In this document: one piece after another, positions 16,534 through 33,192 of the stretch | Layout of the letters: each line of letters starts with the position of its first letter | Position numbering within the stretch: the stretch's first letter is position 1 | From: Caenimonas sedimenti | GTDB taxonomy: Bacteria > Pseudomonadota > Gammaproteobacteria > Burkholderiales > Burkholderiaceae_C | DNA: 64,000 bases | Assembly: GCF_007833165.1 (NCBI RefSeq) | Contig: NZ_VOBQ01000012.1 | Span: forward strand, 62,001-126,000 | Direction of reading: 5' to 3' | Made by a program: the position numbers and the translations under genes | The notes under the pieces: model-generated | What the model saw: the letters and a program-made list of their open reading frames with translations, nothing else | Database searches by the model: none | What the model was told of the DNA's origin: nothing

Positions 16534-17940
16534 ATGCATGATGTTCTCGTCATCGGCGGGGGCAACGCGGCCCTCTGCGCCGCCCTCATGGCCCGCGAGG
16601 CGGGTGCCAGCGTCCTGCTGCTGGAAGCGTCGCCGCGCGAGTGGCGGGGCGGCAACTCGCAGCACACCCGCAACCTGCGCTGCATGCACGACGAACCGCA
16701 GGACGTGCTGCTGGAGGCCTACCGCGAGGAGGAGTTCTGGCAGGACTTGCGCAAGGTCACCGCGGGCAAGACCAGCGAGGAACTGGCGCGGCTGGTGATC
16801 CGCGCATCGGCCACCTGCCGGCCCTGGATGCGCAAGCACGGTGTGCGCTTCCAGCCCTCGCTGGCAGGCACGCTCCACCTGTCGCGCACCAATGCCTTCT
16901 TCATGGGCGGCGGCAAGGCCCTGGTCAACGCCTACTACCGGAGCGCGGAAAGCCTTGGCGTCGAAGTGCGTTACGACTCACCGGTGGAGGCGCTGGAACT
17001 GCAAGATGGCCGCTTCGTCGCGGCGCACGCGGGATCGAAGCGATTCGAAGCGAAGGCCTGCGTGCTGGCCGCCGGTGGCTTCGAGTCCAACCGCGAATGG
17101 CTGCGGGAAGCGTGGGGCCAGAACGAACGCGGCGAATGGCCCGCCGACAACTTCCTGATCCGCGGCACGCGCTTCAACCAGGGCGTGCTGCTCAAGCACA
17201 TGATGGCCCAGGGCGCGGACATCATCGGCGATCCGACGCAGGCGCATTGCGTGGCCATCGATGCACGCGCGCCACTGTATGACGGGGGCATCGTCACACG
17301 GGTGGACGCGGTCTCGCTGGGGGTGATGCTGAACCGCGACGCCGTCCGCTTCTACGACGAGGGCGAGGACTTCTGGCCCAAGCGCTATGCGATCTGGGGC
17401 CGGCTGGTGGCGATGCAGCCGGGCCAGGTGGGGTATTGCATCATCGACAGCAAGGCGGTCGGCCGCTTCATGCCGCCGGTGTTCCCCGGCGTGAAGGCGG
17501 ACAGCCTGCCCGCACTGGCGCGCGCGCTGCAGCTGGACGAGCATCGGTTCGTGCAGACGCTGGATGCGTACAACGCCGCCTGCCGCGTCGGCCAGTTTGA
17601 CCACACCGTGCTGGACGATTGCCGCACCGAAGGCCTCACGCCGCCCAAGACGCATTGGGCCCGGCCGATCGATCAGCCGCCGTTCTTCGGTTACGCACTG
17701 CGTCCGGGGATCACGTTCACCTACCTGGGCTTGAAAACCGATGCGCAGGCGCGCGTCTACTTCGGCAGCCAACCCAGCGGCAACCTGTTCGTGGCGGGCG
17801 AGATGATGGCCGGCAACGTCCTGGGCCAGGGCTACACCGCCGGTGTGGGCATGAGCATCGGCACGGCCTTCGGGCGCATCGCCGGAACCGAAGCGGCACG
17901 CGCGGCCTTGGCGACGGAGACTGCCCATGCAATCGCTTGA
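16534..17940 (+). CDS. tcuA: FAD-dependent tricarballylate dehydrogenase TcuA
   Basis: TcuA oxidizes tricarballylate to cis-aconitate and passes electrons through TcuB. The N-terminal dinucleotide fold is clear ([27 protein letters not shown]), followed by [14 protein letters not shown] and a C-terminal FAD segment [22 protein letters not shown], the fumarate-reductase-flavoprotein pattern. Length (468) matches TcuA. The gene overlaps the next by 14 bases, and that partner is the matching Fe-S/membrane protein, which supports the assignment over a generic FAD-binding dehydrogenase. A broken LysR gene lies upstream; the tcuC transporter is not next door. Confidence 0.88.
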   Translation: MHDVLVIGGGNAALCAALMAREAGASVLLLEASPREWRGGNSQHTRNLRCMHDEPQDVLLEAYREEEFWQDLRKVTAGKTSEELARLVIRASATCRPWMRKHGVRFQPSLAGTLHLSRTNAFFMGGGKALVNAYYRSAESLGVEVRYDSPVEALELQDGRFVAAHAGSKRFEAKACVLAAGGFESNREWLREAWGQNERGEWPADNFLIRGTRFNQGVLLKHMMAQGADIIGDPTQAHCVAIDARAPLYDGGIVTRVDAVSLGVMLNRDAVRFYDEGEDFWPKRYAIWGRLVAMQPGQVGYCIIDSKAVGRFMPPVFPGVKADSLPALARALQLDEHRFVQTLDAYNAACRVGQFDHTVLDDCRTEGLTPPKTHWARPIDQPPFFGYALRPGITFTYLGLKTDAQARVYFGSQPSGNLFVAGEMMAGNVLGQGYTAGVGMSIGTAFGRIAGTEAARAALATETAHAIA

Positions 17941-19087
17941 TGCGCTCGCGCGGGAGGCCGTGGCACTTGCCAACGGCGAAGCCGCGCACAGCGCGGCGAC
18001 CGCGGAGGCTGCGCGACAGCTGCAGATCTGCAACGCCTGCCGCTACTGCGAGTCGTTCTGCGCGGTGTTTCCCGCGATGGCGCGGCGGCTGGATTTCAGC
18101 GCGGGCGACGCGCACTACCTCGCCAACCTGTGCCACAACTGCGGCGCCTGCCTGCACGCCTGCCAGTACGCGCCGCCGCACGAGTTCGCCGTCAATGTGC
18201 CGCGCGCCATGGCGGAAGTGCGGCACGAGACTTACGCCGGCTACGCCTGGCCGCAGCCGTTGGGCGCGCTGTACCGCAACAACGGGTTGACGCTGGCCCT
18301 GGCCACGGCCGGCGGACTCGCGCTCTTCCTCGTGATGCTGCTGGCGCAACGCGGCTCGCTCTTCCACGAACCGCTCGCGGGCAACTTCTACGCCGTGTTT
18401 CCCCATGGAACCATGGTGTGGATGTTCGGCCTGGCCTTCGGCTGGGCGGTGCTCGCGCTCACGATCGGCGCAGTGCGATTCTGGCGCGGCCAGTCGCCAG
18501 GGGTCGTGACAGGCGAATCGGCCGGCGAGGCGGTGCGCAACGCCCTGGCGCTCACCTATCTCGATGGCGGCCATGGCGACGGCTGCAACGAAGCCGATGA
18601 CAGGTCCACGCTGCTGCGGCGCCGCTTCCACCATCTCACCTTCTACGGCTTCATGTTGTGCTTCGCCTCCACCAGCGTGGCCACGCTCTATCACTACGTG
18701 TTGGGCCTGCAGGCCCCGTACCCCATCCTCAGCATGCCAGTGCTCCTGGGCACCGTTGGCGGCCTCGGCTTGCTCGCCGGCCCGGCCGGCCTGCTCTGGC
18801 TGAACCTGCGCCGCCATCCGCTGCACGGCGACCCCGCGCAGCGGCCCATGGACCGCGCCTTCATCGTCCTGCTGTTCGCCACCAGCCTCACCGGCCTCGC
18901 GCTCCTGGCCCTGCGCGACACCGGGGCCATGGCGCTGCTGCTCGCCGTTCACCTCGGGACGGTGATGGCTCTCTTCCTCACCCTGCCCTACGGCAAATTC
19001 GCCCATGCGGTCTATCGCGTGGCGACCTTGCTGAAGTGGGCGATCGAACGGCGCCAGCCGAGCCGCCTGCAGCTGGGCGCCGATTGA
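17927..19087 (+). CDS. tcuB: Tricarballylate utilization Fe-S membrane protein TcuB (CitB-like)
   Basis: TcuB reoxidizes TcuA and feeds electrons to the membrane quinone pool. The N-terminal half has two 4Fe-4S cysteine sets ([15 protein letters not shown] and [17 protein letters not shown]). About six hydrophobic segments follow, with conserved histidines ([18 protein letters not shown]) suited to heme ligation. Length is 386 residues. Its start lies inside the end of tcuA, indicating coupled expression. Downstream, the expected citrate/tricarballylate transporter (tcuC) is missing. Confidence 0.9.
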   Translation: MQSLDALAREAVALANGEAAHSAATAEAARQLQICNACRYCESFCAVFPAMARRLDFSAGDAHYLANLCHNCGACLHACQYAPPHEFAVNVPRAMAEVRHETYAGYAWPQPLGALYRNNGLTLALATAGGLALFLVMLLAQRGSLFHEPLAGNFYAVFPHGTMVWMFGLAFGWAVLALTIGAVRFWRGQSPGVVTGESAGEAVRNALALTYLDGGHGDGCNEADDRSTLLRRRFHHLTFYGFMLCFASTSVATLYHYVLGLQAPYPILSMPVLLGTVGGLGLLAGPAGLLWLNLRRHPLHGDPAQRPMDRAFIVLLFATSLTGLALLALRDTGAMALLLAVHLGTVMALFLTLPYGKFAHAVYRVATLLKWAIERRQPSRLQLGAD

Positions 19088-19103
19088 CCTCCGGAGAACA
19101 ACC

Positions 19104-19241
19104 GTGACCGATCGCGTCCTGCGCTGCGCCACACCCACCGAGGCACAGGGGCTTGGCTGCCTGACGCGCTATCGGCCCCTGCGATTCTTCTGCCAGATGG
19201 CCACGAGGATGAGGCCGTACGAGATCACCCGCACCAGGTAG
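19104..19241 (+). other. Short GTG-initiated open frame after tcuB, possible gene stub
   Basis: CCGGAG lies a few bases before a GTG that opens a 45-codon frame (VTDRVLRCATPTEAQGLG...). The first 60 bases look like an ordinary gene start, but the frame then runs antisense into the convergent DUF5985 gene and stops. It could be the 5' remnant of a deleted third tcu-operon gene, or chance. I recognise no family in it. Confidence 0.2.
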
Positions 19242-19435
19242 ACGAAGGGCAGGTTCTCGTCCGTTGCCGCGAGCATGCCAAGCGCGACGCGATTGCAGCC
19301 CTCGAGCCCGAAGGACAGCGCGAACAGCAGGAAGAACGGGTCCCTGGTGCTCCGCCAGAACCGCAGGAAGAGCAGACCCGCCACGAAGGAGAGCGACGCG
19401 ATCGCGCCCGTGAGCATCTGTTCCGTGAGGCTCAT
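19169..19435 (-). CDS. DUF5985-family small membrane protein (copy 2)
   Basis: The 88-residue protein (start at the ATG preceded by GGAGGGAATC) has three hydrophobic helices: MLTGAIASLSFVAGLLFLRF, FFLLFALSFGLEGCNRVALG and YLVRVISYGLILVAIW. The pattern RFWRSTRDPFF followed by FxLE is shared with the neighbouring small membrane protein, so the two are paralogues. The family has no known function. It is the last gene of the leftward operon led by the poly-HAMP kinase, so a membrane role in that signalling system is reasonable but unproven. Confidence 0.75.
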   Translation of the reverse strand: MSLTEQMLTGAIASLSFVAGLLFLRFWRSTRDPFFLLFALSFGLEGCNRVALGMLAATDENLPFVYLVRVISYGLILVAIWQKNRRGR

Positions 19436-19496
19436 TCGGATTCCCTCCGTCCTGCGGACTGCGGGGCTGAGCACCTTCGGAGCGGCCGTGCGGTGC

Positions 19497-19760
19497 TCAT
19501 TGATCCTCCTCCCAGATCATGCCGCCGACGAGCACCACCAGGGCCACCAGCGCCGCGGACAGGCGCCACACCGTCAGATCGACTTCGACCGGGTACACCA
19601 CCTTGTCCAGCACCAGCAGCGCATTGTTCAGCGTGAGCAGCGTGAAGCAGATACCGCTCCAGAAAAGCAGGGGGTGGCGCGAGCCCGCCCAGGAACGCCA
19701 GAGCAGCACGCTGCATGCGAGGCACGTGAGCGCGCAGAGGGAGTAGATCAGTGCGGCCAT
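19497..19760 (-). CDS. DUF5985-family small membrane protein (copy 1)
   Basis: This 87-residue protein has three predicted membrane helices (ALIYSLCALTCLACSVLLW, LLFWSGICFTLLTLNNALLV, LSAALVALVVLVGGMIW). The loop WRSWAGSRHPLLFWSG matches the RSTRDPFFLLFA loop of its downstream paralogue. I begin at the ATG preceded by GAGG; a longer frame reaches into the previous gene. It starts 7 bp after the putative winged-helix gene and is probably co-transcribed with the two histidine kinases. No catalytic or ligand motif is visible. Confidence 0.75.
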   Translation of the reverse strand: MAALIYSLCALTCLACSVLLWRSWAGSRHPLLFWSGICFTLLTLNNALLVLDKVVYPVEVDLTVWRLSAALVALVVLVGGMIWEEDQ

Positions 19761-19767
19761 GGCGCCC

Positions 19768-20160
19768 TCATTGGTTTTCGTCCTTGCGCCAGCGGAAGGC
19801 ATCGGCGAACCGCTGCGCCCGTTTGTCGACGCGTGAGTGGATCAGGTCGGTCACGCCGACCAGGTTGCTGGTGTAGGTCTCGGCCAGCCGGTCCAGCAGC
19901 CCGGCGAGTTCCGGCGTCTGCGGACCGAACTGCACCTGCTCGTCGTCCTCCGCCGGGCGCGCCATCCCTGAGGCGCACAGTGCTTTCAGCAGCGATGCCG
20001 CGTCGGCCGGCGACACGTAGAGCCGTTGGGCGAGGCGTGCCGGGTTCCAGGAAGCGGGCGCATCGGACCGCAGCAGCAGCATGGCCTCCAGGAACGGGAC
20101 CGACGGGATCGCGGCGGCGATGAAACGGCGCAAATCCGGAGGGACTTCGCGAACACTCAT
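19768..20160 (-). CDS. Small protein with a winged-helix-like N-terminal half
   Basis: The 130-residue soluble protein is not a family I recognise. Residues about 20-75 (VPFLEAMLLLRSDAP, then NPARLAQRLYVSPADAASLLKALCASGMA) follow the helix-turn-helix-wing spacing of a DNA-binding winged helix. The acidic stretch AEDDEQVQF may be the wing. The C-terminal 50 residues are helical and end in a basic/acidic tail. It starts 19 bp after the REC-kinase-REC stop and lies before the two DUF5985 genes, so it could be the output or a regulator of that operon. The DNA-binding role is inference. Confidence 0.7.
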   Translation of the reverse strand: MSVREVPPDLRRFIAAAIPSVPFLEAMLLLRSDAPASWNPARLAQRLYVSPADAASLLKALCASGMARPAEDDEQVQFGPQTPELAGLLDRLAETYTSNLVGVTDLIHSRVDKRAQRFADAFRWRKDENQ

Positions 20161-20179
20161 TCGCCTGGCATCCCTGGTC

Positions 20180-21846
20180 TCAACCGGCGGCGGGCGTGCT
20201 GTCGGACAGCAGCGCGGCCAGCAGGTTCATGTCGATCGGCTTGACCATGTGGCGGTCGAAACCGGCCGACCGGGCGTTCTGCAGGTCCTCGGGCTGGCCC
20301 CACCCCGTGATCGCCACCACCGTCATGGCACGGCCGTCCGCCTGGGTGCGGATGCGGCGGCAAGCCTCGTAGCCATTCAGCTTCGGCATGCCGATGTCGA
20401 GCAACACCAGCTGGGGCGCGAACTCGGCCGCGGCAGCCACGGCGGCCTCGCCGTCGTGCACCTGGCGCACCGAGTGGCCCATCATCTCCAGGAGCATGGC
20501 CAGCGTTTCGGCCGCGTCCTTGTTGTCGTCCGCCACCAGGACGCGCATCTGGGCGATTGGAGCGAAGACCGGTGGTGCACGCTCCGCGCTGGGGGTGCGC
20601 ACGCTGGGCTGCGCGCAGGGCAGCCGCACCAGGAACTCGCTGCCGCGCCCCGGCCCGTCGCTCACCGCGGTCACGCTGCCGCCGTGCATCTGGATCAGGC
20701 GGCGCGACAGGGAGAGGCCGATCCCCAGGCCGCCGCGCGAGCGCGACAGCGCCGCCTCTTCCTGCGAGAACATGTCGAAGACCCGCTCCAGGCGATGCCC
20801 CGGAATGCCGATGCCGTTGTCCTTGATGCGGACCACCACTTCATCCCCGCTGCGCTCGACGAACACGCCGATGCTGCCGCCGCGGTCCATGTACTTGGCC
20901 GCGTTGTTCAGCATGTTGGTGAAGGCCTGGGCGAGCCGCGCGCGATCCGCGTCGACCAGGATCTCGTCCTCGGCCGCGGCCACGCTGACCGTGTGGCCCA
21001 GCTCGTCGATCAGCGGCTGCACCGTCAGCAACGCATCGCCCAGCACCACCGAGAGCGGCAGCTCTTCCCGCCGCAGCTCGATGCGGCCCTGGTTGATGCG
21101 GCTCACGTCCATGAGGTCATCGATCAGCCGCGCCATCGCGCTGATCTGCCGGTCGATCAGCTCGCCGGCCCACAGCACGTCAGCCGACGCTCCACCCTTG
21201 AGCTTGAGCAACTGGATCGCGTTGCGCACCGGCGCCAACGGGTTGCGCAGTTCATGCGCCAGCGTGGCCAGGAATTCGTCCTTGCGGCGGCTGGCCTCCA
21301 GCAGGCGCTCCTCGCTGGCCTGCAACGCCACTGTCCGCTCGCTGACGCGGCGGTCCAGGTGTTCGTTGAGTTCGCTGAGGTTGCGCTCGGCCTTGCGGCG
21401 CTCGGCCACTTCGGCCGTCAACCGCTCGTTGGCGAGCGCCAGCTCGCGCCCGGTGCGGTGCAGCTCGGCGAACACCGAGACCTTCGAGCGGAGGATGGAC
21501 GGATTCACCGGCTTGTGCAGGTAATCCACCGCGCCGGTGCCGTAGCCTTCGAGGATGTGCTGGTCCTCGTTGTAATAGGCGGTGAGGAAGATGATCGGGA
21601 TGCGCGCCGTCTTCTTGCGCTCCTTGATCATCTGGGCCAGTTCGAACCCGGTCATGCCGGGCATGCGCACATCGAGCACCAGCACGGCGAACTCGTCGGC
21701 CATGAGGGCCAGCAGCGCCTCGTCGCCCGAGTTCGCGCGCACCAACCGGTAGTCCGGGTCGTCCAGGACCGATTCCAGCACGGCCAGGTTCCGGGGCTCG
21801 TCGTCGACGATCAGGATGTTGACCTGCCCGGCGCCACCGGCAGCGC

Positions 21847-21850
<4 letters not shown>
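20180..21850 (-). CDS. Hybrid histidine kinase with N- and C-terminal receiver domains (REC-HisKA-HATPase-REC)
   Basis: The 556-residue cytoplasmic protein has an N-terminal receiver ([11 protein letters not shown], phospho-Asp in [12 protein letters not shown] in YLHKPVNP), a coiled-coil linker and a HisKA domain with the phospho-His in [14 protein letters not shown] HATPase_c domain follows ([28 protein letters not shown]), then a second receiver ([28 protein letters not shown]). No membrane segments are seen. The start overlaps the stop of the giant kinase by four bases (ATGA). Phosphotransfer between the two proteins' receivers and kinases is likely; no DNA-binding output domain is present in either. 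Confidence 0.9.
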
Positions 21851-29004
<7,154 letters not shown>

Positions 29005-29315
29005 GAAAGTCCTGCGGTGTGGTTCATGAAAGCAGTCCCACATTCGCCCGGCAACTGCTCGTCAGTTGCAGTGTCTTCCATGGCAGCGCGCCCTTCCGTA
29101 GGACGTTTCCGACAAACCGGCAAGACCGGGCTTCGCCATGCCCCGGCTCATGGTGAAAACCCTCATCCACTCAACGGCGATGGTGCGTGGTGTTCGCCAA
29201 TCCGATGAGACTCGGCAGCGGTCGTAAGAGCACACCGTCGGACGCTATGGCACGCCACTGACGTTTGGCGGCGCACACGCACACGGATATTTTTGCATCT
29301 ACTTCGGAGACGCAA
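29005..29315. other. 311-bp non-coding region between the kinase operon and a secreted-protein gene
   Basis: This divergent gap must hold the promoters for the five-gene leftward operon and for the rightward secreted-protein gene. The only clear structure is a perfect dyad GCAACTG-CTCGT-CAGTTGC at 29051-29069, about 50 bp upstream of the kinase start, a possible operator or hairpin in the leader. I find no convincing sigma-70 boxes. An A/T-rich patch (GATATTTTTGC) lies about 30 bp before the secreted-protein gene and could be a -10 region. Confidence 0.4.
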
Positions 29316-29981
29316 ATGATCAGGACCAAACTCAACATCCTCGCAACTGTCGCCTTGGCGGCTTCCAGCGGCCTGGCCCTCGCCCAGACCGGCAATACGG
29401 CGACAAGCAACACCGGCACCGGAGCCACCCAGTCGGTCGCCCCCAGCGCCAGCACGTCCGTCAACACCAATGCGGAATTCAGGGCGATGCCGCACAGCAG
29501 CGTCACCATCAGCCCGAGCGGCACGACCAACCAGACCACCTCGGCGGCCCAGAACACCGGAACCACGAGCAACACCCAGGCAGGCAGCGGGTCGGGCACC
29601 GGCACCACGACGAACAAGGCCGGCAGCACCACCAGCACCAATGCCAGCCAGTCGGTGGCGCCAAGCGCGGGCACGTCAGTGAACACGGATGCGAATTTCA
29701 GGGCGATGCCGCACAGCAACGTCACCATCAGCCCGAGCGGCACGACCAACCAGAGCACGAGCGCGACGCAAAACACGGCGACGACGAGCAACACACAGGC
29801 GGGCGCCAGCGGTGGCAGCACGACCTCGACCCTCGGCGGCGCGGCAGCTGCGGGTGCCGGCGCGGGTGGCACCGGCGCGGTCAGCGCCGGCGCGGTGAGC
29901 AGCGACATCAACGCCGACGGTCCAGGCAACCGTGGCCAGGGCAAGGCCAAGGGCCACAACAAGGACAAGAAGGACAAGTAG
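29316..29981 (+). CDS. Secreted low-complexity Thr/Ser/Gly/Asn-rich protein with an internal duplication
   Basis: The 221-residue protein starts at an ATG with GGAGA upstream and has a clear signal peptide (MIRTKLNILATVALAASSGLALAQ). The mature part contains two copies of a 52-residue segment (residues 39-90 and 112-163) sharing QSVAPSA-TSVNT, FRAMPHS-VTISPSGTTNQ and TTSNTQAG. A Gly/Ala-rich stretch and a highly basic tail (GQGKAKGHNKDKKDK) follow. No cysteine and no known domain are present. The composition suggests an extracytoplasmic disordered or surface-associated protein. Function is unknown. Confidence 0.75.
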   Translation: MIRTKLNILATVALAASSGLALAQTGNTATSNTGTGATQSVAPSASTSVNTNAEFRAMPHSSVTISPSGTTNQTTSAAQNTGTTSNTQAGSGSGTGTTTNKAGSTTSTNASQSVAPSAGTSVNTDANFRAMPHSNVTISPSGTTNQSTSATQNTATTSNTQAGASGGSTTSTLGGAAAAGAGAGGTGAVSAGAVSSDINADGPGNRGQGKAKGHNKDKKDK

Positions 29982-30041
29982 CCGCCGCTCAGGGCCGGGC
30001 GCGCGATCCCGTGGGATGGGGCCCCGGTCTTCGCAACCAAA

Positions 30042-30075
30042 GAAAAAGGGCCTGGAGATTTCTCTCCAAGCCCTT
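30042..30075 (-). terminator. Rho-independent terminator of tRNA-Arg
   Basis: On the minus strand a 13-bp stem (AAGGGCTTGGAGA pairing with TCTCCAGGCCCTT, one G-T pair) with a GAAA loop is followed by a TTTTTCTTT tract. It lies about 20 bp downstream of the tRNA 3' end. Confidence 0.85.
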
Positions 30076-30094
30076 GATTCCTTTACGATTTTTT

Positions 30095-30171
30095 TGGTGC
30101 GGCTGGCAGGATTCGAACCCACGACCCCTTGGTTCGTAGCCAAGTACTCTATCCAACTGAGCTACAGCCGC
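30095..30171 (-). tRNA. tRNA-Arg (anticodon ACG)
   Basis: Reading leftward, the 77-nt gene begins GCGGCTGTAGCTC and ends with a matching CAGCCGC acceptor strand, discriminator A and an encoded CCA. The anticodon loop is CTACGAA, giving ACG (read as ICG after deamination), which decodes CGU, CGC and CGA. The D arm GCTCAGTTGGATAGAGT and T arm GTGGGTTCGAATCC fold normally. Confidence 0.96.
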
Positions 30172-30182
30172 GAAGCCGCAGA

Positions 30183-31373
30183 TTATAGCAGCTGATTTGG
30201 AGCCCGTTCGCCCACCAGCCACTGCCGCATCTGGCCGAAAGCTTCCGGGTGATGCAGCAGGTCGAGGTGCCCGCAATCTTCGATGACGCGCACGCGGTTG
30301 GCCGGCAGCGCCAGGTCGCGCTCCGGGCTCTCCGCGCGCCCCAGCGCACTGGCCACGGTGACGAGGCCATCACCCAGCGGCGCCGGACGCAGTGAGCCGG
30401 CGATGGCGTAGCAAGCGACACCCACCGGCAACGGCACCGCGGCCGGCACGTGTCCCGGGGCGAAGCGGCTCTCCGTGCCGGCGCCATGCAGGTTGCCATG
30501 CCGCAGGTCCGTGATGCCTTCGCTGCGCAGCCCCGCGAGCCGCGCGAAGGGCGCGACATACGGCGACACGCCCAGCGCCCGGTGCACCCAGTTCCCACCG
30601 CGCTCCAGCGGTGCGCCGTGGTGCGGCGTGCCTAGGAAGACCATGGCGCGCAGCAGCTTCGCCCACGGCATGCCGCTGCCAGATGCACGTGCGACCGCAC
30701 TGCGCGCGACCAGGCCGCCCATGCTGTGGCCGATCAGGGTGACCGAAGCGACTGGGACTGGCCACGACGCAACCAGTTCAGAGATGCGGCCCGCCAGTTC
30801 CGCGCCATTCACGGCGATGTGGCGTCCGCTGTTGTACGAGGCGTACACCGGCGTCGCTTTCAGCGCGTCGCCCAGGGCCATTCCGTGGTCATGCCCGCGA
30901 TGGTCCCATTGACTGCCGGTCATGCACAGGCCGTGCACCAGCACCAGCAAGTGGGGGCTCGGTGTGGCCCCCGCGGCGGGGCGCAATTCCATCGTCACTG
31001 CCAACGGGTTGCCGGTGCGGTGCAGGTGATCGCCGCAGATGCCGTTCAGTGCGGCGACGACGGCGTCGCGCTGCGGTGCGTCCCCACGTTGCGTGGCTCC
31101 CGGCACCAGGCGTTCGGCCGCAGCCAGCGCCAGGTCGAGCCCGGAGCCGACGAGCCGCGTCGTGCCGCGCACGCGGCGATAGACGAAACCGGTGATGCCG
31201 CTCGTACGGCGGTCGGGGACCGTTCCCAAAGGCGGCGCCAGGCTCGCGATGCGCTGGTGCATGGATTCGACGATGTCGACCACGCCCTGCACGCCTTCGA
31301 CGGCCAGGCGGACGCCGCCCCGCACGTCGGTGGAGATCCGCGGCGCGGCAACAGGGGAGCGGGAGGTAGGCAT
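30183..31373 (-). CDS. Alpha/beta-hydrolase, lipase/esterase-like (PGAP1-type)
   Basis: The 396-residue protein has an N-terminal helical region of about 130 residues followed by a lipase-like hydrolase core: LLVLVHGLCMTGSQW, nucleophile elbow LIGHSMGGLVARSA and late VIEDCGHLDLLHHPEAF carrying the histidine. VFLGTPHHGAPLERGG is typical of PGAP1-like and triacylglycerol-lipase-like proteins. No signal peptide is evident, so it probably acts in the cytoplasm or at the membrane. The natural substrate is unknown. It lies 12 bp upstream of tRNA-Arg on the same strand, so read-through transcription into the tRNA is possible. Confidence 0.88.
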   Translation of the reverse strand: MPTSRSPVAAPRISTDVRGGVRLAVEGVQGVVDIVESMHQRIASLAPPLGTVPDRRTSGITGFVYRRVRGTTRLVGSGLDLALAAAERLVPGATQRGDAPQRDAVVAALNGICGDHLHRTGNPLAVTMELRPAAGATPSPHLLVLVHGLCMTGSQWDHRGHDHGMALGDALKATPVYASYNSGRHIAVNGAELAGRISELVASWPVPVASVTLIGHSMGGLVARSAVARASGSGMPWAKLLRAMVFLGTPHHGAPLERGGNWVHRALGVSPYVAPFARLAGLRSEGITDLRHGNLHGAGTESRFAPGHVPAAVPLPVGVACYAIAGSLRPAPLGDGLVTVASALGRAESPERDLALPANRVRVIEDCGHLDLLHHPEAFGQMRQWLVGERAPNQLL

Positions 31374-31406
31374 GCGCCGGATGGTACTGGCGCGTGCGTG
31401 GTGAAT

Positions 31407-32186
31407 CTAGGGCGTCGCCACCAAAGTGCCTTGCGCTTCCTCGACGGGCTCGCGCGGCAGTTCGTACAGCAGGAACGGCGGGCGGTCCGGGCGGCTTCGC
31501 GTCAGCAAGGGCTTGGCGACGTTGAACACCGGGACACCATTGATGGTCTTGCCCTCCAGCGTACCGCGATGGGCGTGGCCGTGGAAGACGGCATCCACCG
31601 GGTAGCGCAGCAGGGGCTCCTCCAGGCGGCTGCTGCCGAGGAAGGGGAAAATCTCGAGTGGCTCGCCCTGGATCGTGCCCGCGATGGGCGAGTAGTGCAG
31701 CATCGCGATGCGTCGCGGCATGCGCAGCTTGGCCAGTGCCGACTCGAGCTTCATGGCCTCATGCAGGGCTTCCTGCACGAACATCTTGATCGCGGGTTCG
31801 CCCCAGGCGCCGAGCGAGCCGCGGCCGTAGCCGCCCGCGAAGCCCTTGATGCCGGCGATGCCGACACCTTCGATCTCGCAGGCCTCGCCATCGAGCACCC
31901 GCACGCCCGCACGCGTGAGCGTTTCGACCACCACTTCCGGCGTGCCCGATTCGTAGTCGTGGTTCCCCAGGACGGCGATGATGGGCACCGAGACGGCGCC
32001 CAGTTCATCCGCCAGGATGTGGGCTTCCTCCGCGGTGCCGTAATCGGTGAGGTCGCCGCACAGCAGCAGCGCATCGGCGGCCTCGGAGGCCTGGGCGAAG
32101 AAGCCGCGGAGCGTCCCGCCGGAGTCCTTGTTGACGTGGATGTCGCCGACGACGGCGAAGCGCACGTGGGTGGCCGACTTGGGCAT
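31407..32186 (-). CDS. Calcineurin-like metallophosphoesterase
   Basis: All five metallophosphoesterase blocks are present: VVGDIHVNKD, LLCGDLTDYG, VLGNHDYE, MLHYSP and VFHGHAH. The family uses two metal ions to hydrolyse phosphomono- or diesters such as nucleotides, Ap4A or phosphoproteins; the target here is not evident. The start is the ATG encoding MPKSATHVRF (259 residues), since the longer upstream frame is low-complexity and overlaps the region upstream of the neighbouring nucleotidyltransferase gene. It lies 33 bp upstream of the lipase-like gene on the same strand. Confidence 0.9.
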   Translation of the reverse strand: MPKSATHVRFAVVGDIHVNKDSGGTLRGFFAQASEAADALLLCGDLTDYGTAEEAHILADELGAVSVPIIAVLGNHDYESGTPEVVVETLTRAGVRVLDGEACEIEGVGIAGIKGFAGGYGRGSLGAWGEPAIKMFVQEALHEAMKLESALAKLRMPRRIAMLHYSPIAGTIQGEPLEIFPFLGSSRLEEPLLRYPVDAVFHGHAHRGTLEGKTINGVPVFNVAKPLLTRSRPDRPPFLLYELPREPVEEAQGTLVATP

Positions 32187-32325
32187 GGGTTGGATCTTGG
32201 AGGGGCGTGAGGTTGAAAGACCTCCATGCTGCGGCCTTTCCGCCGTCCTGGCTGTAGGCGGGGGCTGACTCCGCATGAGGTGACACGTCTGCTTCCCCCG
32301 GCGTTCTGCCGGGTTAGTCTGCACC

Positions 32326-33192
32326 ATGCCTACCGCCCCACTCGCCCCATCGCTGGAGGAAGAAGTCGCGCCAGACACGGCCGCCTTCTACCGGCGCGCG
32401 CTGCGCCTGCTCGTCGATGCGGACATCCCATTCCTGGTGGGCGGGGCTTTCGCCCATGCCTGCTTCACCGGCATCCGGCGCTCGACCAAGGATCTCGACC
32501 TGTTCATCCGCCGCGAGGACTACGAGCGCGTGGCCGCGCTGGCTCGGGCCGAAGGATGGGAGGCCGAACTGACCTACCCGCACTGGCTCGCCAAGGTCTA
32601 TGCGGGGGCCGACTTCATCGACCTGATCTTCAATTCGGGCAACGGCCTGACGCCGGTGAACGAAAGCTGGTTCCGCGACAACCCGGAGGCGGACGTGCTG
32701 GGCGTGCCCGTGCGGATCGCGAATGCGGAGGACGGCCTGCTCTCCAAGGCCTTCATCATGGAGCGCGAGCGTTACGACGGCGCCGACGTGGCCCACCTGA
32801 TCCAGGCGAACGCGGAACACCTGGACTGGCCGGGCCTGCTGAAGCGCTTCAGCGCCAACTGGCGCGTGCTGCTGGCCCACCTGACGCTCTTCGGCTACAT
32901 CTACCCCGGCGAGCGGCACCGCGTGCCGCAATGGCTGATGGACGAACTGACCGCGCGCCTGGCGGCCGAATCGGCCCAGCCGCCGGCCGCCGATCCGCAC
33001 GTCTGCGCGGGCACCCTGCTGTCGCGTGAGCAATACCTGCATGACGTGGAGCAGCTTGGCTATGTCGACGGACGCCTGACACCCGTCAGCACCATGACCG
33101 AGGACGACGTCGCCCGCTGGACCGAGGCGATCCCCGCGCGGCAACTGGATCCGGCGTTGCCAGTCGCACCCAGCGGCGGGCTCGCGGCTTAG
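32326..33192 (+). CDS. Nucleotidyltransferase-fold protein
   Basis: The 288-residue protein carries the minimal nucleotidyltransferase signature: FLVGGAFAHACFTGIRRSTKDLDLFI, with the GG and the DLD metal-binding pair, followed by IDLIF. This pattern is shared with MNT/AbiEii-type and LinB-like enzymes that transfer nucleotides to small molecules or proteins. No antitoxin-like partner gene is adjacent, so a toxin role is not supported. The C-terminal half (residues about 150-288) is helical with conserved Trp/His residues and no recognised domain. Its stop codon lies inside a short repeat that recurs after rapZ. Confidence 0.75.
   Translation: MPTAPLAPSLEEEVAPDTAAFYRRALRLLVDADIPFLVGGAFAHACFTGIRRSTKDLDLFIRREDYERVAALARAEGWEAELTYPHWLAKVYAGADFIDLIFNSGNGLTPVNESWFRDNPEADVLGVPVRIANAEDGLLSKAFIMERERYDGADVAHLIQANAEHLDWPGLLKRFSANWRVLLAHLTLFGYIYPGERHRVPQWLMDELTARLAAESAQPPAADPHVCAGTLLSREQYLHDVEQLGYVDGRLTPVSTMTEDDVARWTEAIPARQLDPALPVAPSGGLAA

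Noticed and set aside
32326..33192. Toxin-antitoxin (AbiE/MNT-HEPN) module
   Set aside because: The nucleotidyltransferase-fold protein stands alone; neighbours are a metallophosphoesterase and an antiporter, with no antitoxin-like gene.
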